Source: JACPUX01 sp964517465 (GTDB taxonomy: Bacteria; Pseudomonadota; Gammaproteobacteria; Burkholderiales; Casimicrobiaceae). Taken from it: a DNA stretch of 64,000 bases. Where the stretch lies: the NCBI GenBank assembly GCA_964517465.1, contig CAZFEK010000023.1, positions 4,777-68,776 on the forward strand, written 5' to 3'. Below, in pieces: positions 1 to 7,808 of the stretch. Position 1 is the stretch's first letter. The number at the start of each line of letters is the position of its first letter. The position numbers and the translations under genes were made by a program. The notes under the pieces were generated by a model that was not told the DNA's origin, did not search any database, and was given only the letters and a program-made list of their open reading frames with translations.

Positions 1-113
1 TGCGCATGCAGAAGGCGACGCAACAACTCACGAACACTAGCCAACTCGGCAAGGTGCGCCGCGACATCGCTCGCGTGCGCACCCTGCTCAACGACAAGGC
101 GAGGCAAGCATGA
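1..113 (+). CDS. rpmC: 50S ribosomal protein L29, C-terminal part (5' end outside window)
   Basis: Only the last 36 codons are present; the reading frame starts at base 3 and ends in TGA at 111-113. The visible residues (RMQKATQQL, then GKVRRDIARV) match the C-terminal helix of L29, which sits near the peptide exit tunnel of the 50S subunit. Its stop overlaps the rpsQ start as ATGA, the usual coupled arrangement at the end of the S10 operon (rplP-rpmC-rpsQ). The 5' part lies upstream of the window. Confidence 0.93.
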   Translation, partial: RMQKATQQLTNTSQLGKVRRDIARVRTLLNDKARQA

Positions 114-400
114 CCGAGACCAAAGCGGCGGAAGCCGGCGCCCAGCGAAAGCTGGTGCAGACGCTCACCGGAAAAGTGGTGAGCGACAAGATGAACAAAA
201 CCGTGACGGTGCTGGTCGAGCGCCGGGTGAAGCACCCGCTCTACGGCAAGGTTGTCACCCGCTCGAAGAAATACCACGCACACGACGAGAAGAATGAGTT
301 TCACGAAGGCGACATCGTGGAAATCGCGTCTTCCCGCCCCCTCTCCAAGACCAAGACTTGGGTGGTTTGCAAGTTGGTTGAGAAGGCGCGCGCGGTCTGA
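110..400 (+). CDS. rpsQ: 30S ribosomal protein S17
   Basis: The 96-residue protein is S17, a primary 16S rRNA-binding OB-fold protein of the small subunit. The core from LTGKVVSDKMNKTV through RRVKHPLYGK and the KKYHAHDE segment is typical. It is about 12 residues longer at the N-terminus (MTETKAAEAG...) than the common 84-residue form. The ATG start overlaps the rpmC stop by four bases, so translation is probably coupled. It is the last gene of the S10 operon; a 154-base gap with its own promoter separates it from rplN. Confidence 0.97.
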   Translation: MTETKAAEAGAQRKLVQTLTGKVVSDKMNKTVTVLVERRVKHPLYGKVVTRSKKYHAHDEKNEFHEGDIVEIASSRPLSKTKTWVVCKLVEKARAV

Positions 401-413
401 GCGGTAAAAGTGC

Positions 414-442
414 TTGCGGCAGCCGCGCGTGGCTGCTAGAAT
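414..442 (+). promoter_or_regulatory. Internal sigma70 promoter for the spc operon (before rplN)
   Basis: TTGCGG (414-419) and TAGAAT (437-442) are separated by exactly 17 bases, in the only sizeable gap of the ribosomal cluster. E. coli has its spc promoter at the same place, between rpsQ and rplN. Downstream, the roughly 105-base leader contains two short inverted repeats (453-480 and 511-534) that could fold in the mRNA. The promoter call is inferred from sequence match and position. Confidence 0.7.
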
Positions 443-554
443 TGCAAATTCGCCTGTCGCCGCCATTTTCTGGCGGCAGGCCCACTTCCCCGGACGGGGT
501 CCAAGACTGGCCGCCTCCTTAAAACGAAAGGCGGATTAAGTTGGAGCGTGTTTT

Positions 555-923
555 ATGATTCAGATGCAATCCATTCTGGATGTCGCCGACAACACCGGTG
601 CGCGCCGCGTCATGTGCATCAAGGTGATCGGCGGCTCGAAACGCCGCTACGCCAACATCGGCGATGTGATCAAAGTCAGCATCAAAGATGCGGCCCCGCG
701 CGGCCGGGTCAAGAAGGGCGAGGTCTACAACGCCGTGGTGGTTCGTACCGCCCAGGGCGTCCGTCGCGCCGATGGCTCCGCGATCAAGTTCGATGGCAAC
801 GCGGCGGTACTGCTCAACAACAAGCTTGAGCCGATCGGCACGCGCATTTTCGGGCCGGTCACGCGCGAGTTGCGCAGCGAGCGGTTTATGAAGATCGTGT
901 CGCTGGCGCCGGAAGTGCTGTAG
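555..923 (+). CDS. rplN: 50S ribosomal protein L14
   Basis: This 122-residue protein has the standard length and sequence of L14 (start MIQMQSILDVADNTGARRV, end FMKIVSLAPEVL). L14 lies at the subunit interface and helps form intersubunit bridges; it is also the docking site of the silencing factor RsfS. It is the first gene of the spc operon, about 105 bases downstream of the probable start of transcription. The GGAG at 542-545 lies about nine bases before the ATG. Confidence 0.98.
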   Translation: MIQMQSILDVADNTGARRVMCIKVIGGSKRRYANIGDVIKVSIKDAAPRGRVKKGEVYNAVVVRTAQGVRRADGSAIKFDGNAAVLLNNKLEPIGTRIFGPVTRELRSERFMKIVSLAPEVL

Positions 924-932
924 GAGGCTGAC

Positions 933-1250
933 ATGCACAAGATCAGGAAGGGCGACACCGTAGTCGCCACAGCGGGACGGGACAAAGGCAAGCGCGGCGA
1001 GGTGAGCAGGATCGTCGACGCCGAGCATGTCATCGTTTCGGGCATTAACCAGGTCAAGCGGCACCAGCGGCCCAACCCCATCAAGGGCGACGCCGGCGGC
1101 ATCGTGACCATGGAGAAGCCGATACACATCTCCAACGTTGCGCTCTTTAACCCAGCCACCCAAAAAGGGGATCGGGTGGGTATCAAAACCTTGGAGGACG
1201 GCCGCAAGGTTCGCTTTTTCAAGTCCAACGGCGAACTCGTCGGGGCTTGA
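933..1250 (+). CDS. rplX: 50S ribosomal protein L24
   Basis: The 105-residue protein is L24, an assembly-initiator protein for the 50S subunit. It opens with the KOW motif (KIRKGDTVVATAGRDKGKRG, residues 3-22) and ends with the RFFKSNGE stretch usual for the family. It starts nine bases after rplN with AGGAGG-like sequence just upstream (922-927), so it is cotranscribed. Confidence 0.98.
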   Translation: MHKIRKGDTVVATAGRDKGKRGEVSRIVDAEHVIVSGINQVKRHQRPNPIKGDAGGIVTMEKPIHISNVALFNPATQKGDRVGIKTLEDGRKVRFFKSNGELVGA

Positions 1251-1267
1251 TCGGGATTGGATGCAAA

Positions 1268-1807
1268 ATGGCTCGCCTGAAAGAGTTCTACAAGCAAACG
1301 GTTGTGCCGCAATTGATGCAACAATTCGGCTACAAATCGATTATGGAAGTTCCTCGCATCGAAAAGATCGTCCTCAACATGGGCGTGGGCGAGGCGGTGG
1401 CGGACAAGAAGGTCCTGGAGCACGCTACCGGCGACATGGCCAAAGTGGCCGGACAGAAACCGGTCATTACCAAGGCCAAGAAGTCGATCGCCGGCTTCAA
1501 GATCCGCACCGGCTATCCGGTGGGGTGTATGGTCACCCTGCGCCAAGGGCGCATGTACGAGTTCCTTGACCGTTTGGTGACGATCGCGCTGCCTCGCGTG
1601 CGCGACTTTCGTGGCATTTCCGGCCGGGCCTTTGACGGGCGCGGCAATTACAACCTGGGTGTCAAAGAGCAGATCATTTTTCCGGAGATCGAGTATGACA
1701 AGATCGACGCGCTCCGGGGCATGAACATCACCATCGCGACCACCGCCAAAACGGATGCGGAAGCGAAGGCGCTGCTCGCGGCATTCAAGTTTCCGTTCAA
1801 GAACTGA
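1268..1807 (+). CDS. rplE: 50S ribosomal protein L5
   Basis: L5 binds 5S rRNA and contacts P-site tRNA. The 179-residue product begins MARLKEFYKQ, the family's usual start, which is why ATG 1268 is preferred to an in-frame TTG at 1247 that would overlap the rplX stop. The body (IVLNMGVGEAV, GYPVGCMVTLR, FRGISGRAFDGRGNY) is standard L5. It lies between rplX and rpsN in the spc order. Confidence 0.97.
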   Translation: MARLKEFYKQTVVPQLMQQFGYKSIMEVPRIEKIVLNMGVGEAVADKKVLEHATGDMAKVAGQKPVITKAKKSIAGFKIRTGYPVGCMVTLRQGRMYEFLDRLVTIALPRVRDFRGISGRAFDGRGNYNLGVKEQIIFPEIEYDKIDALRGMNITIATTAKTDAEAKALLAAFKFPFKN

Positions 1808-1814
1808 GGGTGGC

Positions 1815-2120
1815 ATGGCGAAGACTGCGTTGATCAACCGCGAGCAGAAGCGTCGCGACACGGTCAAAAAATACGCCGCGAAGCGCGCCGCGCTGCTCGC
1901 GATCATCAATGATGGCAAGCGCTCCGAGGAAGAGCGTTTCGAGGCGCGCCTGAAGCTTCAGGCCCTGCCCCGCAACGCGAGCCCGAGCCGCCTGCGCAAC
2001 CGTTGCGCGCTGACCGGCCGCCCGCGTGGCGTGTTCCGAAAGTTCGGATTGGGGCGCAACAAGCTGCGCGAAATTGCGATGCGCGGCGAAATCCCCGGCA
2101 TCATCAAGGCCAGCTGGTAA
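1815..2120 (+). CDS. rpsN: 30S ribosomal protein S14 (zinc-free type)
   Basis: The 101-residue S14 is the long form without zinc-binding CxxC motifs; only one cysteine is present. The C-terminal signature RNRCALTGRPRG followed by FGLGRNKLRE is typical. ATG 1815, seven bases after the rplE stop and preceded by GAGGGTGG, gives the canonical MAKTALINRE start; in-frame sequence upstream overlaps rplE and is not S14-like. S14 sits in the head of the 30S subunit. Confidence 0.97.
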   Translation: MAKTALINREQKRRDTVKKYAAKRAALLAIINDGKRSEEERFEARLKLQALPRNASPSRLRNRCALTGRPRGVFRKFGLGRNKLREIAMRGEIPGIIKASW

Positions 2121-2135
2121 GGGAGAGATCGAACC

Positions 2136-2531
2136 ATGAGTATGTCTGATCCGATCGCCGATATGTTGACGCGCATTCGCAATGCGCAATTGGCCAACAA
2201 GGCGACCGTGGCGATGCCCTCCTCTCGGCTCAAAGTGGCTATTGCCCAAGTGCTGAAGGACGAAGGATATATCGACGGCATGAAGGTGGCCGGCGACGAG
2301 AAGAAGCCGCAACTCGAGCTCGCCCTGCGTTACTACGCCGGCAGGCCGGTGATCGAGAAGATCGAGCGCGTTTCCAAGCCCGGACTGCGTATTTACAAGA
2401 GCAAGGAAGACCTGCCGCGAGTCATGAACGGGCTCGGCGTGGCGATCGTCTCCACGTCCCGCGGTGTGATGACGGACCGCAAGGCGCGCGCCAACGGCGT
2501 GGGCGGCGAAGTTCTTTGCATCGTCGCATAA
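2136..2531 (+). CDS. rpsH: 30S ribosomal protein S8
   Basis: S8 (131 residues, standard length) binds the central domain of 16S rRNA. Recognisable parts are MSMSDPIADMLTRIRNAQ at the N-terminus and STSRGVMTDRKAR near the C-terminus. In E. coli S8 is also the translational repressor of the spc operon, acting near the rplE start; whether an S8-like mRNA target exists here was not established. Confidence 0.98.
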   Translation: MSMSDPIADMLTRIRNAQLANKATVAMPSSRLKVAIAQVLKDEGYIDGMKVAGDEKKPQLELALRYYAGRPVIEKIERVSKPGLRIYKSKEDLPRVMNGLGVAIVSTSRGVMTDRKARANGVGGEVLCIVA

Positions 2532-2544
2532 GAGAGAGGCCACG

Positions 2545-3078
2545 ATGTCCAGAATCGCCAAACTACCTGTCGTCATTCCGGCCAAAGTCGAAGTGACGGT
2601 GAGCGGCACCGAAATCGCCGTCAAGGGACCGCTGGGCTCGCTTGCCCATACTTTCAACTCGCTGGTCGCCATCGAGCGCGACGGTGACAAGCTGGTGTGC
2701 AAAGCTGCCAATGACAGCCGCGAGGCAAGCGCCATGTCGGGAACCGCCCGCGCTTTGGTCGCCAATATGGTCAAGGGTGTTACCGACGGATTTCAGAAGA
2801 AGCTCACCCTGGTGGGCGTGGGTTATCGTGCCGCGGCGGCGGGCGATACCTTGAACCTGACGCTGGGCTTTTCGCACCCGGTGGCTCACAAGATGCCGCA
2901 GGGCGTGAAGGTGGAAACGCCCACGCAAACGGAAATTCTCATCAAAGGCATCGACAAGCAGAAGGTCGGGCAGGTTGCCGCCGAGGTCCGCGCCTACCGC
3001 AGTCCCGAGCCCTACAAGGGCAAGGGCGTGCGTTATGCCGATGAAAACGTGGTCTTGAAAGAGACCAAGAAGAAATAA
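2545..3078 (+). CDS. rplF: 50S ribosomal protein L6
   Basis: L6 is 177 residues with the usual two-domain form: MSRIAKLPVVIPAKVEV at the start and the C-terminal PEPYKGKGVRY signature. It binds 23S rRNA helix 97 near the sarcin-ricin loop. It lies 13 bases after rpsH, with GAGAGAGG (2531-2538) as ribosome binding site. Confidence 0.98.
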   Translation: MSRIAKLPVVIPAKVEVTVSGTEIAVKGPLGSLAHTFNSLVAIERDGDKLVCKAANDSREASAMSGTARALVANMVKGVTDGFQKKLTLVGVGYRAAAAGDTLNLTLGFSHPVAHKMPQGVKVETPTQTEILIKGIDKQKVGQVAAEVRAYRSPEPYKGKGVRYADENVVLKETKKK

Positions 3079-3090
3079 CCGGGGTTGACG

Positions 3091-3444
3091 ATGAACAAAA
3101 AGGATTCTCGCCTCCAGCGCGCGCGCCAGACGCGTGCCCGGATCGCCCTTCAGGGCGCGGCGCGGCTCGCCGTGCACCGCACCAACAGCCACATTTACGC
3201 CCAGATCATTGCCGCCAGCGGCGACCGGGTGCTGGCCAGCGCCTCGACCGCTGAAGCCGATCTGAGGAAGGAACTCAAATCGGGTTCCAACACCGCCGCC
3301 GCTGCCGTGGTGGGCAAGCGCATCGCCGAGCGGGCAAGAACTGCCGGCGTGGAGAGCGTGGCTTTCGACCGTAGCGGGTTTCGCTATCACGGCCGCGTCA
3401 AAGCGCTGGCCGATGCGGCCCGTGAAGGCGGACTCAAGTTCTAA
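3091..3444 (+). CDS. rplR: 50S ribosomal protein L18
   Basis: L18 (117 residues) binds 5S rRNA with L5. The start MNKKDSRLQRARQTR is canonical, so ATG 3091 is chosen over an in-frame TTG six bases earlier; GGGG at 3081-3084 is the likely ribosome binding site. The C-terminus (AFDRSGFRYHGRVKALADAAREGG) is diagnostic of the family. Confidence 0.97.
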   Translation: MNKKDSRLQRARQTRARIALQGAARLAVHRTNSHIYAQIIAASGDRVLASASTAEADLRKELKSGSNTAAAAVVGKRIAERARTAGVESVAFDRSGFRYHGRVKALADAAREGGLKF

Positions 3445-3456
3445 GGAAAGTCGATC

Positions 3457-3969
3457 ATGGCAAAAGTGCAGCAAAGAGAAGAGTCCAAGGACGGCCTGCG
3501 CGAGAAGATGATCAGCATCAATCGCGTCACCAAGGTGGTGAAAGGCGGCCGCATTCTGGGCTTCGCCGCTCTTACCGTGGTGGGTGACGGCGACGGCCGG
3601 GTGGGCATGGGCAAGGGCAAAGCCAAGGAAGTGCCGGTTGCGGTGCAGAAGGCGATGGAGCAGGCGCGGCGCAAGATGGTCAAGGTGCGCTTGAAAGGCG
3701 GCACCTTGCATCACACCGTCGAGGGTCGTCATGGCGCCACCAAGGTGTTCATGCAGCCGGCCTCCGAGGGTACCGGCATCATCGCCGGCGGTCCGATGCG
3801 CGCGGTGTTCGAGGTCGTCGGTGTGACCGACATCCTGGCCAAGTGTCACGGGTCCACCAATCCCTACAACCTGGTGCGCGCCACGATCAACGCGCTTGAG
3901 GCGTTGTCTTCGCCGTCCGAGATCGCCGCCAAGCGGGGCAAGACGGTCGAAGAGATTCTGGAGGCCTGA
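3457..3969 (+). CDS. rpsE: 30S ribosomal protein S5
   Basis: S5 (170 residues) contributes to decoding accuracy and mRNA unwinding at the entry channel. The N-terminal double-stranded-RNA-binding fold shows as KMISINRVTKVVKGG then VVGDGDGRVGMGKGKAKEV; the C-terminal half includes IIAGGPMRAVFE and GSTNPYNLVRA. It starts 12 bases after rplR in the spc operon. Confidence 0.98.
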   Translation: MAKVQQREESKDGLREKMISINRVTKVVKGGRILGFAALTVVGDGDGRVGMGKGKAKEVPVAVQKAMEQARRKMVKVRLKGGTLHHTVEGRHGATKVFMQPASEGTGIIAGGPMRAVFEVVGVTDILAKCHGSTNPYNLVRATINALEALSSPSEIAAKRGKTVEEILEA

Positions 3970-3974
3970 GCAAG

Positions 3975-4157
3975 ATGAGCGCCAAGACGATCAAAGTCAC
4001 GCAAGTCAAGAGCGTGATCGGCACCAAGAAAGAGCACCGCGCCTGTGTGCGCGGCCTGGGCTTGAAGCGCATTCGCCATACCGTGGAAGTCGCGGACACG
4101 CCAGAGAACCGCGGCATGATCTCGCGGGTGTATTACCTGGTCAGTGTCTCCGAGTAA
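3975..4157 (+). CDS. rpmD: 50S ribosomal protein L30
   Basis: A 60-residue L30. The segments TQVKSVIGTKKEHRACVRGL and GLKRIRHTVEVADTPENRGM are the family hallmark. L30 is absent from some phyla but standard between rpsE and rplO in proteobacteria, as here (five bases after rpsE). Confidence 0.97.
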   Translation: MSAKTIKVTQVKSVIGTKKEHRACVRGLGLKRIRHTVEVADTPENRGMISRVYYLVSVSE

Positions 4158-4167
4158 GGAAGAGGCG

Positions 4168-4602
4168 ATGGAACTCAATTCGATCAAGCCGGCCGCCGGC
4201 TCCAAGAAAGCGCGGCGCCGTGTCGGGCGCGGTATCGGCAGCGGTCTGGGCAAAACCGGTGGCCGCGGCATGAACGGCCAGAAGTCGCGCAGCGGCGGTT
4301 TTCACAAAGTCGGCTTTGAGGGCGGTCAGATGCCTCTGCAACGCCGCTTGCCCAAGCGCGGATTTGTTTCGCTGACTCGGTCGGACGTGGCCGAGGTGCG
4401 GCTCTCGGACCTTCAACGCCTGCCGATCGAGATCTTTGATTTGCTCGCCCTGAAGCAAGCGGGTGTCGTCCCCAGCTTGGCGACTGGCGCCAAAGTGATC
4501 AAGAGCGGCACGCTCGAGAAAGCGGTCAAGGTGCAGGGCTTGTCTCTCACCAAGGGCGCGCGCGCGGCCATCGAAGCGGCCGGCGGAGCGGTGCTCGAAT
4601 AG
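4168..4602 (+). CDS. rplO: 50S ribosomal protein L15
   Basis: L15 (144 residues) is a late assembly protein of the 50S subunit. The start MELNSIKPAAGSKKARRRVG and the glycine/arginine-rich GRGIGSGLGKTGGRG loop are typical. ATG 4168 has GGAAGAGG (4158-4165) immediately upstream; an alternative GTG start at 4144 would overlap rpmD and is less likely. Confidence 0.97.
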   Translation: MELNSIKPAAGSKKARRRVGRGIGSGLGKTGGRGMNGQKSRSGGFHKVGFEGGQMPLQRRLPKRGFVSLTRSDVAEVRLSDLQRLPIEIFDLLALKQAGVVPSLATGAKVIKSGTLEKAVKVQGLSLTKGARAAIEAAGGAVLE

Positions 4603-4627
4603 GCTGCCGAACAAGCGAAGACGAATC

Positions 4628-5965
4628 TTGGCCAACCCCATCAATCCTGCACTCAAAGCCGGAAGCCGCTACGCTGATTTGAAGCGACGGCTTTGGTTCC
4701 TGCTGGGCGCCCTCGTGGTGTACCGGATCGGCACGCACATTCCCGTGCCCGGAATCAACGCCAGCGTGCTCGACGAATTGTTTCGGCAGAACCAGGGCGG
4801 CATCCTGGGGCTGTTTAATGTCTTTTCCGGCGGAGCGATGCAGCGGTTTTCGCTCTTCGCGTTGGGCATCATGCCCTACATCTCGGCGTCCATCATCATG
4901 CAGCTCGCCGCGGTGGTGGTCCCCTCGCTCGAGGCCATGAAAAAAGAAGGCGAAGCCGGGCGGCGCAAAATCACGCAATACACGCGCTACGCAACGGTGT
5001 TCCTGGCCCTTTTCCAGGCCTTGGGAATTTCGATCGCGCTGGAGGGACAGCCCGGGCTGGTGGTCGATCCGGGTCCGGTCTTCCGCGTCGTCACTGCCTT
5101 GACCCTGGTCACCGGCACCATGTTCCTGATGTGGCTCGGCGAGCAGATTACCGAGCGTGGCCTGGGCAACGGAATTTCGTTGATCATCTTTGCAGGCATT
5201 GCCGCGGGCTTGCCGGCGGCCATTTCCGGCACCCTCGAACTGACTCGCACCGGCGCGTTTTCGATTCTGCAGGTGCTCTTCATCATCGCCCTGGTGCTGG
5301 TGGTGACGGGCTTGGTGGTCTTTTTCGAGAAGGCGCAGCGCAAGATCTTGGTCAATTACGCCAAGCGCCAGGTCGGCAACAAGATTTACGGCGGGCAGAG
5401 TTCGCATTTGCCGTTGAAAATCAACATGGCCGGTGTGATTCCGCCCATCTTCGCCTCGAGTCTGATCCTTTTTCCGGCCACCGCTGCGAGCTGGTTTGGC
5501 CAGGGCGACGGTTCGATCTGGTTGCGAGATGTTGCGGCCACGCTTTCGCCCGGCTCACCCGTGTATCACATTCTCTACGCCGCATTGATCATCTTCTTTT
5601 GTTTCTTCTACACCGCGCTTCAGTACAACCCGAAGGATACGGCGGAGAACCTGAAGAAGAGCGGAGCATTCATTCCGGGCTACCGGCCGGGCGAGCAAAC
5701 GGCGCGGTATATCGAACGCATCACCCTCAGGTTGACGCTGATCGGCGCGATCTACGTCACCGTGGTGTGCCTGATTCCGGAATTGTTGATCGTGAAATGG
5801 AGCGTGCCGTTCTATTTTGGCGGCACCTCGCTGCTGATCATCGTGGTGGTGACCATGGACTTTATGGCTCAGGTTCAGGCCTACCTGATGTCGCAGCAGT
5901 ATGAGAGCCTGCTCAAGAAGGTGAATTTCAAGGGCGGCGGGAAGAGCGGATTACCGACGCGCTGA
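4628..5965 (+). CDS. secY: Preprotein translocase channel subunit SecY
   Basis: SecY forms the protein-conducting channel of the Sec translocon in the inner membrane. The 445-residue product has ten hydrophobic segments and the plug-region sequence GIMPYISASIIMQL near residue 80; the cytosolic loop PGEQTARYIERIT is also typical. The start is TTG (4628-4630), giving MANPINPALKAG; no ATG exists upstream in frame before the rplO stop, and the first downstream ATG would remove the first membrane segments. It is followed by infA after only two bases. Confidence 0.97.
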   Translation: MANPINPALKAGSRYADLKRRLWFLLGALVVYRIGTHIPVPGINASVLDELFRQNQGGILGLFNVFSGGAMQRFSLFALGIMPYISASIIMQLAAVVVPSLEAMKKEGEAGRRKITQYTRYATVFLALFQALGISIALEGQPGLVVDPGPVFRVVTALTLVTGTMFLMWLGEQITERGLGNGISLIIFAGIAAGLPAAISGTLELTRTGAFSILQVLFIIALVLVVTGLVVFFEKAQRKILVNYAKRQVGNKIYGGQSSHLPLKINMAGVIPPIFASSLILFPATAASWFGQGDGSIWLRDVAATLSPGSPVYHILYAALIIFFCFFYTALQYNPKDTAENLKKSGAFIPGYRPGEQTARYIERITLRLTLIGAIYVTVVCLIPELLIVKWSVPFYFGGTSLLIIVVVTMDFMAQVQAYLMSQQYESLLKKVNFKGGGKSGLPTR

Positions 5966-5967
5966 AG

Positions 5968-6186
5968 ATGGCCAAGGAAGACACCATCCAGATGCAGGGC
6001 GAGATTCTGGAGACGTTGCCCAATGCGACGTTCCGGGTCAAACTGGAAAACGGCCACGTAGTGCTGGGGCATATATCGGGAAAGATGCGGATGCATTACA
6101 TCCGTATTCTTCCGGGCGACAAGGTCACGGTGGAGCTGACGCCGTATGACCTGTCCCGGGCGCGGATCGTATTCCGCGCCAAGTAG
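5968..6186 (+). CDS. infA: Translation initiation factor IF-1
   Basis: IF-1 is 72 residues, the standard length, with OB-fold sequence MAKEDTIQMQGEILETLPN and GKMRMHYIRILPGDKV. It binds the 30S A site during initiation. Its position between secY and rpmJ, two bases after the secY stop, is typical of Betaproteobacteria; in E. coli infA lies elsewhere on the chromosome. Confidence 0.98.
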   Translation: MAKEDTIQMQGEILETLPNATFRVKLENGHVVLGHISGKMRMHYIRILPGDKVTVELTPYDLSRARIVFRAK

Positions 6187-6211
6187 TGGCAGGGCAGCGA
6201 AAGGAAAGGCG

Positions 6212-6325
6212 ATGAAAGTACTGGCTTCGGTGAAAAAGATTTGCCGCAAATGCAAGATTATCCGGCGCAACCGCGTGGTGCGCGTGATTTGTACCGATCC
6301 CCGGCACAAACAGCGCCAGGGTTGA
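6212..6325 (+). CDS. rpmJ: 50S ribosomal protein L36 (zinc-binding type)
   Basis: A 37-codon gene, ATG 6212 to TGA 6323-6325, preceded by AAGGAAAGG (6201-6209). The product starts MKVLASVKKICRKCK. It keeps the zinc ribbon C11-x2-C14-x12-C27-x4-H32, so this is the zinc-containing C+ form of L36. It lies between infA and rpsM as expected. Confidence 0.96.
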   Translation: MKVLASVKKICRKCKIIRRNRVVRVICTDPRHKQRQG

Positions 6326-6358
6326 CCTCATTGACTAGGTAAATGGGTAGGTAGCGAG

Positions 6359-6721
6359 ATGGCCCGTATTGCAGGCGTAAACATTCCCAACCACCAGCAT
6401 GCCGAGATTGCGCTCACCGCAATTTACGGCGTCGGTCGTTCCCGTGCGCGCAAGATTTGCGAAGCCGCGGGCGTGGGGTACTCCACCAAAATGAAAGATT
6501 TGTCCGACGCGGAAATGGATCGTCTGCGCGAAGCGGTTGGCAAGTTCACCGTGGAAGGCGACTTGCGGCGCGAAGTGACGATGAGCATCAAGCGGCTCAT
6601 GGATCTGGGCTGCTATCGCGGCGTGCGGCACCGCAAGGGGCTGCCCGTGCGCGGCCAGCGCACGCGCACCAACGCCCGCACCCGCAAGGGCCCGCGCAAA
6701 GTGGTCCGCAGCACGAAGTAA
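6359..6721 (+). CDS. rpsM: 30S ribosomal protein S13
   Basis: S13 (120 residues) is in the 30S head and forms bridges with the 50S subunit. MARIAGVNIPNHQHAEIAL at the start and the basic tail GQRTRTNARTRKGPRK are characteristic. It is the first gene of the alpha operon (rpsM-rpsK-rpsD-rpoA-rplQ), 33 bases after rpmJ. Confidence 0.98.
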   Translation: MARIAGVNIPNHQHAEIALTAIYGVGRSRARKICEAAGVGYSTKMKDLSDAEMDRLREAVGKFTVEGDLRREVTMSIKRLMDLGCYRGVRHRKGLPVRGQRTRTNARTRKGPRKVVRSTK

Positions 6722-6733
6722 AGGAAACCAGGC

Positions 6734-7123
6734 ATGGCTAAAGCACAGGTCAGAACGCGGAAGAAGGTCAAGAAGAACATCTCGGAGGGCATTGCCCACA
6801 TTCACGCCTCGTTCAACAACACCATCATCACCATCACCGATCGCCAGGGGAATGCCCTTTCCTGGGCGACCTCCGGTGGCGCGGGCTTCAAGGGATCGCG
6901 CAAGAGCACGCCTTTTGCGGCGCAGGTGGCGGCCGAATCGGCGGGCCGCGCAGCCCAGGAGTGTGGGGTCAAGAACCTCGAGGTGCGCATCAAGGGCCCC
7001 GGCCCCGGCCGTGAATCCGCGGTGCGGGCGCTCAACGCCCTGGGCCTCAAAATCACCAGCATCGCGGACGTGACTCCGATTCCGCACAACGGTTGCCGCC
7101 CGCCGAAGCGGCGCCGCGTTTGA
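6734..7123 (+). CDS. rpsK: 30S ribosomal protein S11
   Basis: S11 (129 residues) lies on the 30S platform and shapes the mRNA exit region. Diagnostic segments are HIHASFNNTIITITDRQGN and the C-terminal TPIPHNGCRPPKRRRV. It follows rpsM by 12 bases with AAGGAAACC upstream. Confidence 0.98.
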   Translation: MAKAQVRTRKKVKKNISEGIAHIHASFNNTIITITDRQGNALSWATSGGAGFKGSRKSTPFAAQVAAESAGRAAQECGVKNLEVRIKGPGPGRESAVRALNALGLKITSIADVTPIPHNGCRPPKRRRV

Positions 7124-7156
7124 TAAAACCGAGCACCCGGCAAAGAGGATAGCAAA

Positions 7157-7780
7157 GTGGCACGTTATATTGGTCCCAAATGCAAGCTAGCGCGACGGGA
7201 AGGCACCGACCTTTTCCTGAAAAGCGCGCGTCGATCACTCGACTCCAAATGCAAGCTCGATACGGCTCCTGGTCAGCATGGCCAGAAGTCAGGGCAGCGC
7301 ATTTCCGAATATGGCAGTCAGTTGCGCGAAAAGCAGAAGCTGCGCCGCATCTACGGCCTCCTGGAGCGGCAATTCCGTCGCACCTTTGCCATGGCTGCGC
7401 GGCGCAAGGGGTCGACCGGCGAAAACCTGCTCCAGGTTCTGGAATCTCGCCTGGACAACGTCGTCTATCGCATGGGCTTCGGCTCCACCCGCGCCGAGGC
7501 GCGGCAGCTCGTCACCCACGGCGCCATCGAAGTGAACGGCAAGAAGCTCAACGTTCCCTCGGCGCTGTTGCGGCCCAATGACGTCGTCTCGGTGCGCGAG
7601 CGGGCAAAGACCCAGCTTCGCATCACGGACGCCGTGCAGCTCGCCGAAAAGAACGGCTTCCCGAGCTGGGTGGAAGTCGACGTGAAGAAGTTGCAGGGCG
7701 TGTTCAAGCAGTTACCCGACCGCTCCGAGTTCGCGCACGACGTGAATGAGAACATGGTGGTCGAACTTTATTCGAAGTAA
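7157..7780 (+). CDS. rpsD: 30S ribosomal protein S4
   Basis: S4 (207 residues) initiates 30S assembly by binding the 5' domain of 16S rRNA. It starts with GTG (7157), giving MARYIGPKCKLARREGTDL, with AGAGGA (7144-7149) upstream. The S4 RNA-binding domain is visible as ESRLDNVVYRMGFGSTRAEARQ broken over residues 94-115. In E. coli S4 is the autogenous repressor of the alpha operon. Confidence 0.98.
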   Translation: MARYIGPKCKLARREGTDLFLKSARRSLDSKCKLDTAPGQHGQKSGQRISEYGSQLREKQKLRRIYGLLERQFRRTFAMAARRKGSTGENLLQVLESRLDNVVYRMGFGSTRAEARQLVTHGAIEVNGKKLNVPSALLRPNDVVSVRERAKTQLRITDAVQLAEKNGFPSWVEVDVKKLQGVFKQLPDRSEFAHDVNENMVVELYSK

Positions 7781-7808
7781 TCAGGCTGCCTAGGCACAAG
7801 GAAGTCAT

